Source: Pirellulaceae bacterium (GTDB lineage: Bacteria; Planctomycetota; Planctomycetia; Pirellulales; Pirellulaceae). From it: 34,168 nt of DNA. Position numbers and translations under genes: made by a program. The notes under the pieces were generated by a model. The model searched no databases. It was not told the origin of the DNA and saw only the letters and a list, made by a program, of their open reading frames with translations. Each line of letters begins with the position of its first letter. Within the stretch, counting starts at the first letter, position 1. This document shows positions 8,467 to 17,570 of this stretch, one piece after another. The DNA is taken from contig JADYZV010000190.1 in assembly GCA_020852965.1 (NCBI GenBank), positions 1 through 34,168 of the forward strand. The letters run 5' to 3'.

Positions 8467-9402
8467 ATGAAGCACTCAAGAGTAAGCGTAATTATTCCAG
8501 CCTATCGCGCCGCCGGTACGATTCGTCGGGCCCTAGACAGCGTACTTGCTCAAACCACTGCCGCCCACGAAATCATTGTAGTCGACGATGGCAGTCCAGA
8601 TAACTTGGCGGATATCGTCGAGCGGTGTTATCCCACGGTCAAGCTGCTGCGCATTGAGAATTCGAAGACTGCCCAAGCACGCAATATCGGAATTGAAGCT
8701 GCCGAGGGGGACTTCATTGCATTCCTAGACGCAGACGACCATTGGCACCCGCAGAAGCTGGAGAAACAACTGGCCATCTTCGTTAGGTATCCCGAGGTGG
8801 GCACGGTGGCTGGCCGCTTTTACCATCAGGAAGCGAGTGGCCGCATCCAGCATTCAAGAGCGAAGCCGAAGTGGTACGATCGCATTCTGACCGAATCTGG
8901 ATCGCGAGCATTTCTGCTGGGGACGATGATGTGGACCGGCGTGGTGATGGTGCGCCGCGAAACACTTGGCGAGCAACGCTTTATCGTGGGACTGGAGCCA
9001 GCCGAAGATCGAGATTTGTGGATCCGTCTGGCGATGCGCTCGGCGGTGTACTTAATGTCCGAACCGCTGGCGACCGCCGTGCTGGAAGCGAATGGCATCT
9101 CGCGTGAATCCATCTCCCGCGACTGTGGCAAGATGCTGGAAGTCGTCGAGCGGCATCGCAACCTATTGAATACACTGGCACGGCGACGCTGGCAAGCCTA
9201 TATCTGCTACCGCTGGGGCGCCCTCGAATCGTTGCCACGCAAGGCACTGCCGCTGATGCTGCAGTCCTTTCTTCATTGGCCCTTCCCTTTGTTGGGCCTG
9301 CCTGCGATGGAGTCGTGTGGCAGAGTACGGAGGATGTTAGCACTTGCTAAACAGTTGTCGCAGAGCATTGTTGCGCGCAATGCCGCCGAGGGGACGATAT
9401 GA
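8467..9402 (+). CDS. Glycosyltransferase, GT2 family
   Basis: This 311-residue GT-A enzyme starts with the family signature SVIIPAYRAAGTI. Nucleotide-sugar and metal binding is shown by VVDDGSPDN at about 38-46 and the DXD-type motif FLDADDHW at about 89-96. The acceptor-side region includes EDRDLWIRLA at about 180-189, typical of GT2 enzymes acting on glycan chains, where this Asp is the likely catalytic base. The C-terminus has weakly hydrophobic segments. Its stop overlaps the start of the next gene (ATGA at 9399-9402), so the two are translationally coupled. The donor sugar is unknown. Confidence 0.9.
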   Translation: MKHSRVSVIIPAYRAAGTIRRALDSVLAQTTAAHEIIVVDDGSPDNLADIVERCYPTVKLLRIENSKTAQARNIGIEAAEGDFIAFLDADDHWHPQKLEKQLAIFVRYPEVGTVAGRFYHQEASGRIQHSRAKPKWYDRILTESGSRAFLLGTMMWTGVVMVRRETLGEQRFIVGLEPAEDRDLWIRLAMRSAVYLMSEPLATAVLEANGISRESISRDCGKMLEVVERHRNLLNTLARRRWQAYICYRWGALESLPRKALPLMLQSFLHWPFPLLGLPAMESCGRVRRMLALAKQLSQSIVARNAAEGTI

Positions 9403-10121
9403 GCTCCTTTACAGCCGGTCAAAAAAACACCGCGACTAGGGATGCTGCGAAGCGATTGGCGAAGCGCGCCCTGCAAGTCCACATCCCGGTGGGGGTGCAT
9501 GGTCGTCACTTGTTCTCAGCCCTCTATTACCTGCACATCAGTGCTAGAGCGAGTGCGTTATGGGCTGCCCGATTCTGCTGGCTTGAACCTCTATTTCGCA
9601 GCCAATGTCAAGCGGTCGGTAGACGCTTCCGAATGGAACAACTTCCCTATCTGGTTGGTCATGGGGAAATTGTCATCGGCGACGACGTGCGGCTTTCCGG
9701 GAAGCCGAACATCATCTTCAGCTCGCGTCACTGCAAGCGCCCTTCTCTGTCCATCGCTGATGGAACTTTCCTTGGGCACAACTGTACGCTGACGATCGCC
9801 AGTCGCCTCGATATCGGTCGCCATTGCCTAATCGCAAGTGGCGTTCGCGTCGCAGATTTCGACGGCCATCCCATCGATGCAGAGCAGCGCAGGAGGGGCG
9901 ATTTCGTTACTGCCGACCGTGTCCTGCCCGTTGCGATCGGCGACGACGTGTGGATCGGTAATGGGGCAACGATTCTGAAGGGCGTTACGCTGGGCGATAG
10001 ATCCATCATCGGCACGCGGGCTGTCGTAACGCACAGCGTACCGGCTGATTGTATAGCAGTCGGCAATCCAGCCAAAATCGTCAAACGTTTGAACCCGCTG
10101 GCCTCCGTCGAAGAGCTCTAG
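9399..10121 (+). CDS. Hexapeptide-repeat acyltransferase (LbetaH)
   Basis: This 240-residue protein has a left-handed beta-helix C-terminal half. The repeat is visible from about residue 85 (GEIVIGDDVRLSG) to the end, with the diagnostic stretch VAIGDDVWIGNGATILKGVT and then the AVGNPAKIVK tail seen in WbbJ/NodL-type O-acetyltransferases. A His within the HPID segment before the loop is a candidate catalytic residue. It probably transfers an acetyl (or other acyl) group from acetyl-CoA to a sugar of the exported glycan or its precursor. The first ~80 residues are a basic, partly hydrophobic region typical of the longer family members. It overlaps the preceding glycosyltransferase gene by four bases. 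Confidence 0.9.
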   Translation: MSSFTAGQKNTATRDAAKRLAKRALQVHIPVGVHGRHLFSALYYLHISARASALWAARFCWLEPLFRSQCQAVGRRFRMEQLPYLVGHGEIVIGDDVRLSGKPNIIFSSRHCKRPSLSIADGTFLGHNCTLTIASRLDIGRHCLIASGVRVADFDGHPIDAEQRRRGDFVTADRVLPVAIGDDVWIGNGATILKGVTLGDRSIIGTRAVVTHSVPADCIAVGNPAKIVKRLNPLASVEEL

Positions 10122-10133
10122 GGAACGCAGGGC

Positions 10134-11327
10134 ATGGACGTCAATTCGCAAACAGAAGCTAGACATCTATTGCTGGGCCATGTTCCGATCGTCAAACCTG
10201 CGCGCGCACTCAGCTCCAACTGGGCATCGATTTCCGGTCAGCCACGCACGCGCGTGATGCACGTCTCTTTAGGAACCCAAGTTGGCGGAATGGAAAGACT
10301 GTTGGTCGAGTTCGCCAAGTTCACCGATCGCTCTCGATTCGAACTATCCTTTGCCTCGCTGGAAAGCCGCGGCAACATCGCCAATGAGATTGAATCTCTG
10401 CATTGGCCTGTCTACGAATTCAACAAGCAATCGGGCTTGCGTCCGGGGGTTGTCGTACGCTTGTCACAGCAAATGCGCAAGTGCCACACGCAGGTCGTGC
10501 ATACGCACAACACGTCAGCTTTCATCTACGGCGTACTCGCGGCAAGACTAGCGGGTGTAAGTCAGATAATTCATACGCGTCACGGACAGCGATTCGGAGC
10601 TTCAAGTCGTGAGACCTTCCTATTCCGACGGTTGACAAGTCTAGTCCGTCGGGTGGCTTGTGTCTCTGAGGATGGCCGCCGCCTGTCCGAGCAGGAAGGA
10701 GTGCCGACTCGAAAATTGTGCACGATCCTCAATGGCATAGATCTCCGGCGATTTCATTTCGCTGGAATAAAACCCTACGCACCGGCAATCAGCGTGGCGC
10801 GGTTGAGCCCTGAGAAAGACATTGCTTCCTTGATTCGAGCGATTCCGCTGGTGCTACCAAAGCTCGGGTCAAATGCAGGAAGTTTCACGCTGAATATCGT
10901 GGGGGATGGTTCGCAGCGATCCGCTTTGGAAAGGCTGACGCACGAACTGAAGCTGAACGAGCGAGTCCAGTTTCTGGGCCAGAAAAACAATGTCCAGGAT
11001 TTGCTAACGAACGCGTCCATGTTTGTTCTGCCATCGTTGACCGAGGGTATTTCGCTAACACTACTGGAAGCCATGGCGCGAGGACTACCGGTTGTAGCTA
11101 CTCGCGTGGGAGGGACGCCTGAGGTTGTGGACGATGGTCATACCGGACTATTGGTCTCCACTCAGCGACCCGACGAGCTGGCGACAGCCATCGCGCACCT
11201 GTTTCAGAATCCTGCCACAGCGGAGCGCATGGGGCAACTCGGACGCCAACGAGTCGAGCAAAACTTCTCCATAACAAGAATGATCCGCGCCTACGAAGAG
11301 GAATATGTGAGCGAGGTGCGGAGATGA
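10134..11327 (+). CDS. Glycosyltransferase, GT4 family
   Basis: This 397-residue GT-B enzyme has an N-terminal extension of about 38 residues, and then the typical first strand and loop RVMHVSLGTQVGGMERLL. The middle contains VVHTHNTSAFIYG and HTRHG, and the donor domain has SVARLSPEKDIASLI, VGDGSQRSALE and 'PSLTEGISLTLLEAMARGLP', with the E-x7-E motif of GT4 retaining transferases. An AGGGA sequence lies seven bases before the ATG. The stop codon overlaps the next start (ATGA at 11324-11327). The role is a cytoplasmic sugar addition step in the same glycan pathway; its substrate is not known. Confidence 0.92.
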   Translation: MDVNSQTEARHLLLGHVPIVKPARALSSNWASISGQPRTRVMHVSLGTQVGGMERLLVEFAKFTDRSRFELSFASLESRGNIANEIESLHWPVYEFNKQSGLRPGVVVRLSQQMRKCHTQVVHTHNTSAFIYGVLAARLAGVSQIIHTRHGQRFGASSRETFLFRRLTSLVRRVACVSEDGRRLSEQEGVPTRKLCTILNGIDLRRFHFAGIKPYAPAISVARLSPEKDIASLIRAIPLVLPKLGSNAGSFTLNIVGDGSQRSALERLTHELKLNERVQFLGQKNNVQDLLTNASMFVLPSLTEGISLTLLEAMARGLPVVATRVGGTPEVVDDGHTGLLVSTQRPDELATAIAHLFQNPATAERMGQLGRQRVEQNFSITRMIRAYEEEYVSEVRR

Positions 11328-12697
11328 TCGAGTGGCTGTATCGGCAGTGCATTATCCCAGGCTTCGAATCGGGGCTGAAACGTCGCAAAACGATGCGTTA
11401 CCTGCAAGAGCTGGAACGTAGCCAATGGTGGACTCGCCAGCAACTCGAGGAGCTGCAGCTCCAGCGGTTGCGCTCGATGCTCGAACACTGCTATCAACAT
11501 TCTCGCTACTTCAATCGATTGTGGGACGCAGGAGGTTTGCACCCATCTCACCTGCAATCGTTATCTGACTTTACCCGCTGGCCGATCACCAGCCGAGAAA
11601 CCATGCGCGACAGCGCGAAGGAGATTCGTACCAGCCTGCCAGGGACGGGCTGTGTGCGCAAGAGCACTGGGGGATCAAGTGGCATGCCACTCGAATTCTT
11701 GATCGACCTGGCTGCCAATGAGCGGCGAATCGCCAGCTCACACCGCGGCTATGCGTGGGCCGGCGCACGCCCAGGGACGCGTCAAACGCATCTGTGGGGA
11801 GTGACTCTGGGGGCACAAAGTCGTATGCGGTCGTGGAAGGAGCACATCTACAACCGCTACCTCTACCGACGCGATTTTATCAACAGTTTCGATGTGCATG
11901 AAAAAGAGACGACGTCGCTGGTCGCTCGAATCAATCGCTATCACCCCAAAATCATTGTTGCCTACACAAACCCACTTTACAGCTTGGCACGCGACATCGA
12001 TCAGCTAGGCCTCGAAGTTGCTCCGCCTGCCGCAATCATCGTCGGTGCCGAGAAACTGCATGATCACCAACGGGAATTGATGGAAAGAGTTTTCGCGGCA
12101 CCGGTCTTCGAGACCTATGGCTCGCGAGAATTCTCGCTGCTCGGTGCCGAATGTGAACGCCATCAAGGTTTGCACCTCACGATGGAAAACCTACTGATCG
12201 AAGTCGTCGACCAGGACGGCACTCCCACGCCGGCAGGCCATGAGGGAAATGTCGTCATTACCGATCTGTTCAATGTAGCGATGCCTTTCGTGCGATATGC
12301 CATCGGCGATCGAGCCATTGCCGGATTGGAAGCCTGCCCCTGCGGTCGGGGATTGCCGCTGCTTCGCAAAATATCTGGCCGCCAACTGGATGTTTTAATT
12401 ACTGCAGACGGTCATCGCCTCGCAGGCGAGTACTTCCCGCACCTGCTTAAAGACTACTCCGCAGTTCGACAGTTCCAAGTCACACAGCGACAGCGCGACT
12501 TGATCGAGATGAAGTTCGTGGTCGATCGCCCCTGGAGTCACGAATCGCGCGAGACGCTACGCAGAGCTATTCAAAAGTCCATCGGCAACTCGACAACACT
12601 ACTCCTGCGCGAAGTACCTAGCATACCGCTGACACCCGCCGGCAAGTTTCGAGTTGTCATTGGTCACGAGGCTCACGAGAATTCGGTCCATATATGA
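11324..12697 (+). CDS. PaaK/CapK-like adenylate-forming enzyme
   Basis: This 457-residue protein resembles phenylacetate-CoA ligases of the ANL superfamily. The nucleotide-binding loop STGGSSGMPLEF is at about residues 110-121, a second core motif is FETYGSREF at about 262-270, and the C-terminal part has a YAIGDRA segment and a small lid domain starting near 'ISGRQLDVLITADGHRL'. A CPCGRG segment could bind metal. Homologues named CapK occur in capsule and EPS loci, where their substrate is not established; they may activate an acid as an acyl-adenylate or CoA ester to decorate the glycan. It overlaps the GT4 gene before it by four bases, which ties it to the pathway. I am sure of the superfamily, not the substrate. 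Confidence 0.85.
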   Translation: MIEWLYRQCIIPGFESGLKRRKTMRYLQELERSQWWTRQQLEELQLQRLRSMLEHCYQHSRYFNRLWDAGGLHPSHLQSLSDFTRWPITSRETMRDSAKEIRTSLPGTGCVRKSTGGSSGMPLEFLIDLAANERRIASSHRGYAWAGARPGTRQTHLWGVTLGAQSRMRSWKEHIYNRYLYRRDFINSFDVHEKETTSLVARINRYHPKIIVAYTNPLYSLARDIDQLGLEVAPPAAIIVGAEKLHDHQRELMERVFAAPVFETYGSREFSLLGAECERHQGLHLTMENLLIEVVDQDGTPTPAGHEGNVVITDLFNVAMPFVRYAIGDRAIAGLEACPCGRGLPLLRKISGRQLDVLITADGHRLAGEYFPHLLKDYSAVRQFQVTQRQRDLIEMKFVVDRPWSHESRETLRRAIQKSIGNSTTLLLREVPSIPLTPAGKFRVVIGHEAHENSVHI

Positions 12698-12715
12698 TAG
12701 TGCAAAGGAATGATC

Positions 12716-13615
12716 ATGAACCTCTGCTATCTCATCGCCAATCGGGTTCACCTCAAGCGCCATAGGAACCCTGCATCAAATCCGCTTCAACGGCGCAGCA
12801 GCCACGATGCCTATTGGCAATGGCAATGTGAAACCTCGCCGAAGTACTTTGACAAGTTTTTCGACCTACGCGAGAAATTGCCGGACGCCCGAGTGATCGA
12901 CATCGGTTGTGGACTGGGGGGACGAACATGCTCTCTGGTAAGCCATGGCATTCGACAGGTCGTAGGCGTCGATATCAACCAAGTCGAAGTGGCTCAAGCG
13001 CAGGAGATCATGCAGCGACTGGGGAATAACGAGATGCGAGACAAGATTCGCTTTCAGGCGCTGACCGAGTTCCAGGCATCATCGAATAAAAACTCGTTTG
13101 ACGTCGCTCTGCTGGTCGATTCACTTGAGCATGTAAAAAACCCAACCGAGATCTTGAATCAAGCCCATTCCATGCTAAGGCCTGGGGGTGTCTGCTACTT
13201 CAGCACTTGGGGGTGGTATCACCATCAAGCATCGCATGTTGGCTCAATCGTTCCCATACCTTTTGCTACTGTATTCTTTTCCGACAAGCAAATTCTCGAC
13301 GCCGTTCGCAGAGTCGTCGCCCAACCCTACTATGTTGCGTCGATGTGGGATTCGAACCCTCCCGCGTTGCGATGGCAAGACTGCAGCTCGCTCCACGATC
13401 GACCCGGCGAGTATCTTAACAAGTTTACGATCCGGAAATTTCGCAAAGCGATGGCCGCCTCGGATTTCAGTAAATGGGAATTGAAGACGGAAGGGTTTTC
13501 CGCGGCGAGCCATCGAGTATTAGCTTGCTTCAATTTTCTTTCGCGGATTCCAATCGTGCAAGAGGTTTACCATTCAGCGGTTTTTGGTCGACTCACCAAA
13601 GCAGATAAGTCATGA
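12716..13615 (+). CDS. SAM-dependent methyltransferase (class I)
   Basis: This 299-residue protein (from ATG 12716) has a clear Rossmann-type SAM site: VIDIGCGLGGRTCSL with DIGCG at about 62-66, VVGVDINQVEV for the second acidic strand, and 'FDVALLVDSLEHVKNP' for motif IV, followed by LRPGGVCYFSTWG. An in-frame ATG at 12710 is possible, but the AAAGGA at 12704-12709 is at the right distance only for 12716. The long C-terminal region with WGWYHHQASH is not part of the core fold and may bind the acceptor. Its stop overlaps the start of the next glycosyltransferase gene (ATGA), so it belongs to the glycan operon. It may methylate a sugar. Confidence 0.85.
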   Translation: MNLCYLIANRVHLKRHRNPASNPLQRRSSHDAYWQWQCETSPKYFDKFFDLREKLPDARVIDIGCGLGGRTCSLVSHGIRQVVGVDINQVEVAQAQEIMQRLGNNEMRDKIRFQALTEFQASSNKNSFDVALLVDSLEHVKNPTEILNQAHSMLRPGGVCYFSTWGWYHHQASHVGSIVPIPFATVFFSDKQILDAVRRVVAQPYYVASMWDSNPPALRWQDCSSLHDRPGEYLNKFTIRKFRKAMAASDFSKWELKTEGFSAASHRVLACFNFLSRIPIVQEVYHSAVFGRLTKADKS

Positions 13616-14784
13616 AAATCCTCTTCCTATCGACAACTTTTCCAACTCCCACGCGACCGTGTCAGGGGGCGTTCAATCAGGTGCTGGTCAACTCACTGCG
13701 CCATCGTAACGAAGTGCAGGTCGTAGCTCCCATCCCCTGGACACAGTGGCATGAAGCCCGTTCACCGGATGTACGCGCGGAAGGCGTACATCATCCCATC
13801 TATTTCTATTCTCCCAAGGTCCTGCGAACATACTACGCTGCCATGTACTGGCAGTCTATCCGGCGGACGATTCAGCAGGCGCGCAAGAGTGTCAAGCCAG
13901 ATGTGGTACTAGGCTATTTCCTCCATCCCGATGGCTGCGCAGCCAATAGGGCCGCTCGCTACCTAGGCGTGGCAAGTGTCGTGATGTCAGGAGGAACCGA
14001 TTTGCGGCTATTGACGAAGACCAATTCACGCAAGGCGAAGATTCAGCAAACGCTGCGTCAGGCGGACCGTTTGATCGTAGTCAGTCGCGAATTGGCCGAG
14101 CGGGCTGAAAGCTTAGGTGTCCATAAATCGAAAATCGATGTGGTCTATCGTGGAGTAGACCGCAATTGTTTTCAGCCAATGCAACAAGCCTGCGCGCGCC
14201 ACGAGTGCAATATCCCAGAGGAAGCGGTAGTCATTTTATGGGTAGGCCGCTTGGAAGCAGTCAAGAATCCCGCCCTGTTATTGGCTGCCGCTTTGCGCTG
14301 GAAGCAACGATGGAAACAACGCCTACAAATTAAAATGATCGGCGAGGGCTCACTGCGATATCATCTGATCCAGCGCTCTCGGAAACAAGGGCTCGAGGAT
14401 GTGTTCGAGATACTCCCCCCCATGAACCAGCAGCGGTTGGCCCTGTACCTCAACGCGGCGAATGTGACCGTGCTCACCAGTCGGAGTGAGGGGATTCCCA
14501 ATGTATTGCTCGCGTCCATCGCTTGTAACACTCCGTTCGTAGCCACGGATGTAGGGGGAGTCGCTGAGATCGCTTCGCCGAATGTCGACTATCTGGTACC
14601 GTCCGAAGATGCTGATAGTCTGGCGGCGGCTGTCATTGCTTGCGTCGAGCAGCCTTCAATTCAGCTACGAACTTTTTCGCCGCATGACCAAATGTACATG
14701 GCCGCAGCGGTTGAACGAACCCTCAGGCGCGCAATTCACTCTCGGCGCACGGCACTTGAAGTACAGACGTCAGACGCCGCATGA
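13612..14784 (+). CDS. Glycosyltransferase, GT4 family
   Basis: This 390-residue GT-B enzyme starts MKILFLSTTFPTPTRP, the classical GT4 start. VLGYFLHPDGCAANRAA in the acceptor domain, DRLIVVSRELAERAESLG at the domain linker, and LWVGRLEAVKNPALLLAAA and 'LTSRSEGIPNVLLASIACN' in the donor domain are all family motifs; the last holds the E-x7-x pattern with Ser in place of the second Glu. That change in the usual E-x7-E pair is seen in some active GT4 members and does not by itself mean inactivity. It overlaps both the preceding methyltransferase gene and the next gene by four bases each. Confidence 0.9.
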   Translation: MKILFLSTTFPTPTRPCQGAFNQVLVNSLRHRNEVQVVAPIPWTQWHEARSPDVRAEGVHHPIYFYSPKVLRTYYAAMYWQSIRRTIQQARKSVKPDVVLGYFLHPDGCAANRAARYLGVASVVMSGGTDLRLLTKTNSRKAKIQQTLRQADRLIVVSRELAERAESLGVHKSKIDVVYRGVDRNCFQPMQQACARHECNIPEEAVVILWVGRLEAVKNPALLLAAALRWKQRWKQRLQIKMIGEGSLRYHLIQRSRKQGLEDVFEILPPMNQQRLALYLNAANVTVLTSRSEGIPNVLLASIACNTPFVATDVGGVAEIASPNVDYLVPSEDADSLAAAVIACVEQPSIQLRTFSPHDQMYMAAAVERTLRRAIHSRRTALEVQTSDAA

Positions 14785-16079
14785 ACACCCTGGTTAACGA
14801 CAAACGCGTTTTGCTCATCAGCTATGCCTTTCCGCCGACCGGGGGTGCGGGGGTGCAGCGGGTTACCAAGTTCATCAAGTTCCTACCCAGCTACGGGTGG
14901 AGACCCACCGTGTTAACCGCCTGCAATCCATCGGTCCCCGTTCAAGACCGCGACCTACTAGCCGACGTTTCATCAGATGTCGCGATCATTCGATCTCGAA
15001 CTTGGGAACCCGGATATGGGGTAAAAAAGCGACTGGCCGACGCCCCCCACAAGCGTTTCTCAGTTCGACTTCTGTTGCGCAGTCTGGCCATGAGTGTCCT
15101 ACAGCCCGACCCGCAAATCCTATGGAACGCGACTGCCTATCGCGCCGCCAGTCGCCAGTTGAGTCAGGTTGCCCACGATGCCATCTTGGTGACCGCTCCT
15201 CCCTTTTCGTCATTCTTGCTTGGTTGCAGATTGAAGAAGAAGTTTGGTCTTCCTCTGGTACTCGATTTCCGCGACGAATGGGCACTCGTCAGCCGCCATC
15301 TCGAAAATCACCGCCCAGGTGGTTTGGCTCAACTCAGACAGCAGCGCATGCGTCGTGCAGCGCTGCGCGCGGCCGATGCCATCATCGCGACTACTCAAGC
15401 TACTGCAGATGAGCTTGGCGAAGAATGTGAGAAAGTCAATCGACAGGCAAAATCATGTTGTATCTACAACGGCTTTGACCCAAGCGACATCGAGCATTTG
15501 GTTAACACGCAACCAAGTCTACAGCGGCGATCTACCTTGAAAATCGTTTATACCGGTACGCTGTGGAATCTCACCGACGTAGGCCCCTTGGTTGCGGCTC
15601 TGCAACAAGCCTCGATCAACCCCAATTGCCCAACGATCGAACTACACATCGCGGGGCGTCGCACAGAACTTCAAAACCAGCGGCTGAGCAAACTGGATGC
15701 AACCAACTGCACAACAACCCTCTATGATTACCTGCCTCACCAGCAATCGTTGGCATTGGCGATGTCGGCCGACTTGCTCGTGGTCACTCTCGCTGACCAA
15801 CCGGGAGCGGAACGGGTTGTACCGGCCAAGATTTTTGAATACATGGCGCTGAACAAGAGGATCTTGGCGATTGTTCCGCCAGGCGAAACAGATGAAATCT
15901 TGCGTGGCTACGCACTGAGTAGCATCTTTCACCCTTCGGAATCTGCACGGATTGCTGATTGGATCGCGCATTGCTGCGATCCGAGTCGACCGCTAGCTTC
16001 GGCCAATCGCGATTATAGCAGTCGGTATTCCCGTGTCAGGCAAGCAGAACAATTGGCCAACCTACTCAATGATGTTTAG
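14781..16079 (+). CDS. Glycosyltransferase, GT4-like
   Basis: This 432-residue protein begins with VLLISYAFPPTGGAGVQR, which is characteristic of one GT4-like subgroup. The segment PLVLDFRDEW at about 155-164 is also typical. The linker ADAIIATTQATADELG and the donor domain with IVYTGTLWN and 'VPAKIFEYMALNKRILAI' complete the GT-B fold; the EYMAL segment with a preceding Glu replaces the canonical E-x7-E. It probably transfers a sugar to the lipid-linked glycan. It is the last gene of the tightly overlapping block; a 230-base gap follows, which contains one small GC-rich stem at 16107-16119. Confidence 0.85.
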   Translation: MNTLVNDKRVLLISYAFPPTGGAGVQRVTKFIKFLPSYGWRPTVLTACNPSVPVQDRDLLADVSSDVAIIRSRTWEPGYGVKKRLADAPHKRFSVRLLLRSLAMSVLQPDPQILWNATAYRAASRQLSQVAHDAILVTAPPFSSFLLGCRLKKKFGLPLVLDFRDEWALVSRHLENHRPGGLAQLRQQRMRRAALRAADAIIATTQATADELGEECEKVNRQAKSCCIYNGFDPSDIEHLVNTQPSLQRRSTLKIVYTGTLWNLTDVGPLVAALQQASINPNCPTIELHIAGRRTELQNQRLSKLDATNCTTTLYDYLPHQQSLALAMSADLLVVTLADQPGAERVVPAKIFEYMALNKRILAIVPPGETDEILRGYALSSIFHPSESARIADWIAHCCDPSRPLASANRDYSSRYSRVRQAEQLANLLNDV

Positions 16080-16309
16080 CCATCAAGTGCTTGGTTTCCC
16101 CATGAAGCCCCGCAGGGGCGTACTTGAATAATCCGGCTTAGACAACTCACCACTGCACTTGCCCGAAGAACCCGCAGCCAATCCAAAATGGATGTACGTC
16201 GCGTGCAATCATGCTGGTGCATGCGCCGCGCTCATGCCGATCACTGGATTGATCATTCTTGTCGTTCATGACGTCTGACTAGAGCATCTGGCAACTGCAG
16301 AGGCACAGT

Positions 16310-17530
16310 GTGGTTACAGTTCTATCGATTGTACTTTGGACTTCGTTGGCAGTCGTCTTTTACAGCTATGTTGGTTATCCGCTCTTAATATTCGCGAGCT
16401 CGCGGATCGCTTGTCGCTGGGCTTCGAATGCAGTTCGAGCGGTTAGCTGTGCCGCCGAACCTACGGAAGCGGAGCTTCCCACGGTTACTGTGTTAATCGC
16501 TGCCTACAATGCCGAGCAGCAAATACGCCAGCGGATACAGAATCTGCTCGCTTGTGATTATCCGTCAGAACGTTTACAAATCCTCATTGCCTCGGATGGC
16601 AGCACCGATGGCACCGTACAGTTGGTCCGAGAATTTGATCGAGCGAACGTATCGGTTATTCCGTTTTCCCAGCGAAGTGGAAAGGCCCGCACGCTGGTTG
16701 CGGCGGTGGAGTTTGTGACCAGCCAAGTCATCGTTTTTACGGACGCCGCAACCGAATTTGAGAGCATGGCCATCCGCCGCTTGGCAGAACATTTTGTCGA
16801 TCCAGCCATTGGAATCGTGGCTGGCAAAGTCGCCATACTCGACGAGCAAGGCCGAGAGTCGGAATCGCTCTATTGGAAGAGCGAAATGATGGTTAGACGA
16901 TCTGAGGCTGAACTGGGACTGTTGATGGGGGTTAGTGGAGCGGTCTACGCCATGCGGCGCAGTATATTTGTAGCCCCGCGAAGACCGACGATCAATGACG
17001 ATATGGTTCTACCGATGTTGGCGCACTTAAAGCATCGTTGCAAGTTTGTCTTTGAAGAGTCTGCGTTAGCTTATGCAGTCAGCAGTGGTGGTTTGAAGAC
17101 AGAGTTCCGGCGCCGCTGTCGGATTGGCGCGGGGGGCTTTCAATCGCTGGCCGTACTGAGTTGCCTGTTTAGGGTGCAGCATTTCCGCCAGGCTGCTGCA
17201 TTTACTTCTCACAAGCTGCTGCGTTGGGTTTGCCCATTCCTGCTAATTCTGATCCTAGCCTGCAATTTGGGCCTACTGGTGATGCCAGGCTATCAGCGAC
17301 TTCTATGCATTCAAGGAACCGCCTATTTGCTGGCGGTTATCGGTTTATTTGCTCCCAACCGTGGGTTGCTCACCCGAGTCGCTCGCACAGCCTCGGCTTT
17401 TTTGATTATGAATTTGGCAATTTTGGCAGGCTTCTTTCAGTGGCTCATCCATGCCGATCAAGTACTATGGAATCCCACGCCACGGCCAGCCACAAGACCG
17501 GTGCTTGGAACACTCCCGACGCGTGAGTAA
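16310..17530 (+). CDS. Membrane-anchored glycosyltransferase, GT2 family
   Basis: This 406-residue processive-type GT2 has one N-terminal transmembrane helix (about 3-28) and three or more C-terminal helices (from about 300). GT-A motifs are in order: VTVLIAAYNAEQQI, IASDGSTDGT at about 96-105, VFTDAATEF, VSGAVYAMRRSIF, INDDMVLPM, and RRRCRIGAGGFQSL in the place of the QxxRW motif. This arrangement is like that of chitin, hyaluronan and IcaA-type synthases and their relatives, which couple polymerisation to membrane passage. The start is GTG at 16310 with a GCAGAGG sequence just upstream. It stands in the same direction as the cluster but is separated by 230 bases from the gene before it. Confidence 0.9.
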   Translation: MVTVLSIVLWTSLAVVFYSYVGYPLLIFASSRIACRWASNAVRAVSCAAEPTEAELPTVTVLIAAYNAEQQIRQRIQNLLACDYPSERLQILIASDGSTDGTVQLVREFDRANVSVIPFSQRSGKARTLVAAVEFVTSQVIVFTDAATEFESMAIRRLAEHFVDPAIGIVAGKVAILDEQGRESESLYWKSEMMVRRSEAELGLLMGVSGAVYAMRRSIFVAPRRPTINDDMVLPMLAHLKHRCKFVFEESALAYAVSSGGLKTEFRRRCRIGAGGFQSLAVLSCLFRVQHFRQAAAFTSHKLLRWVCPFLLILILACNLGLLVMPGYQRLLCIQGTAYLLAVIGLFAPNRGLLTRVARTASAFLIMNLAILAGFFQWLIHADQVLWNPTPRPATRPVLGTLPTRE

Positions 17531-17570
17531 TGTAACAGGTTGTCCTTGAGCCGTCCGCCGGAGAGTCAAC

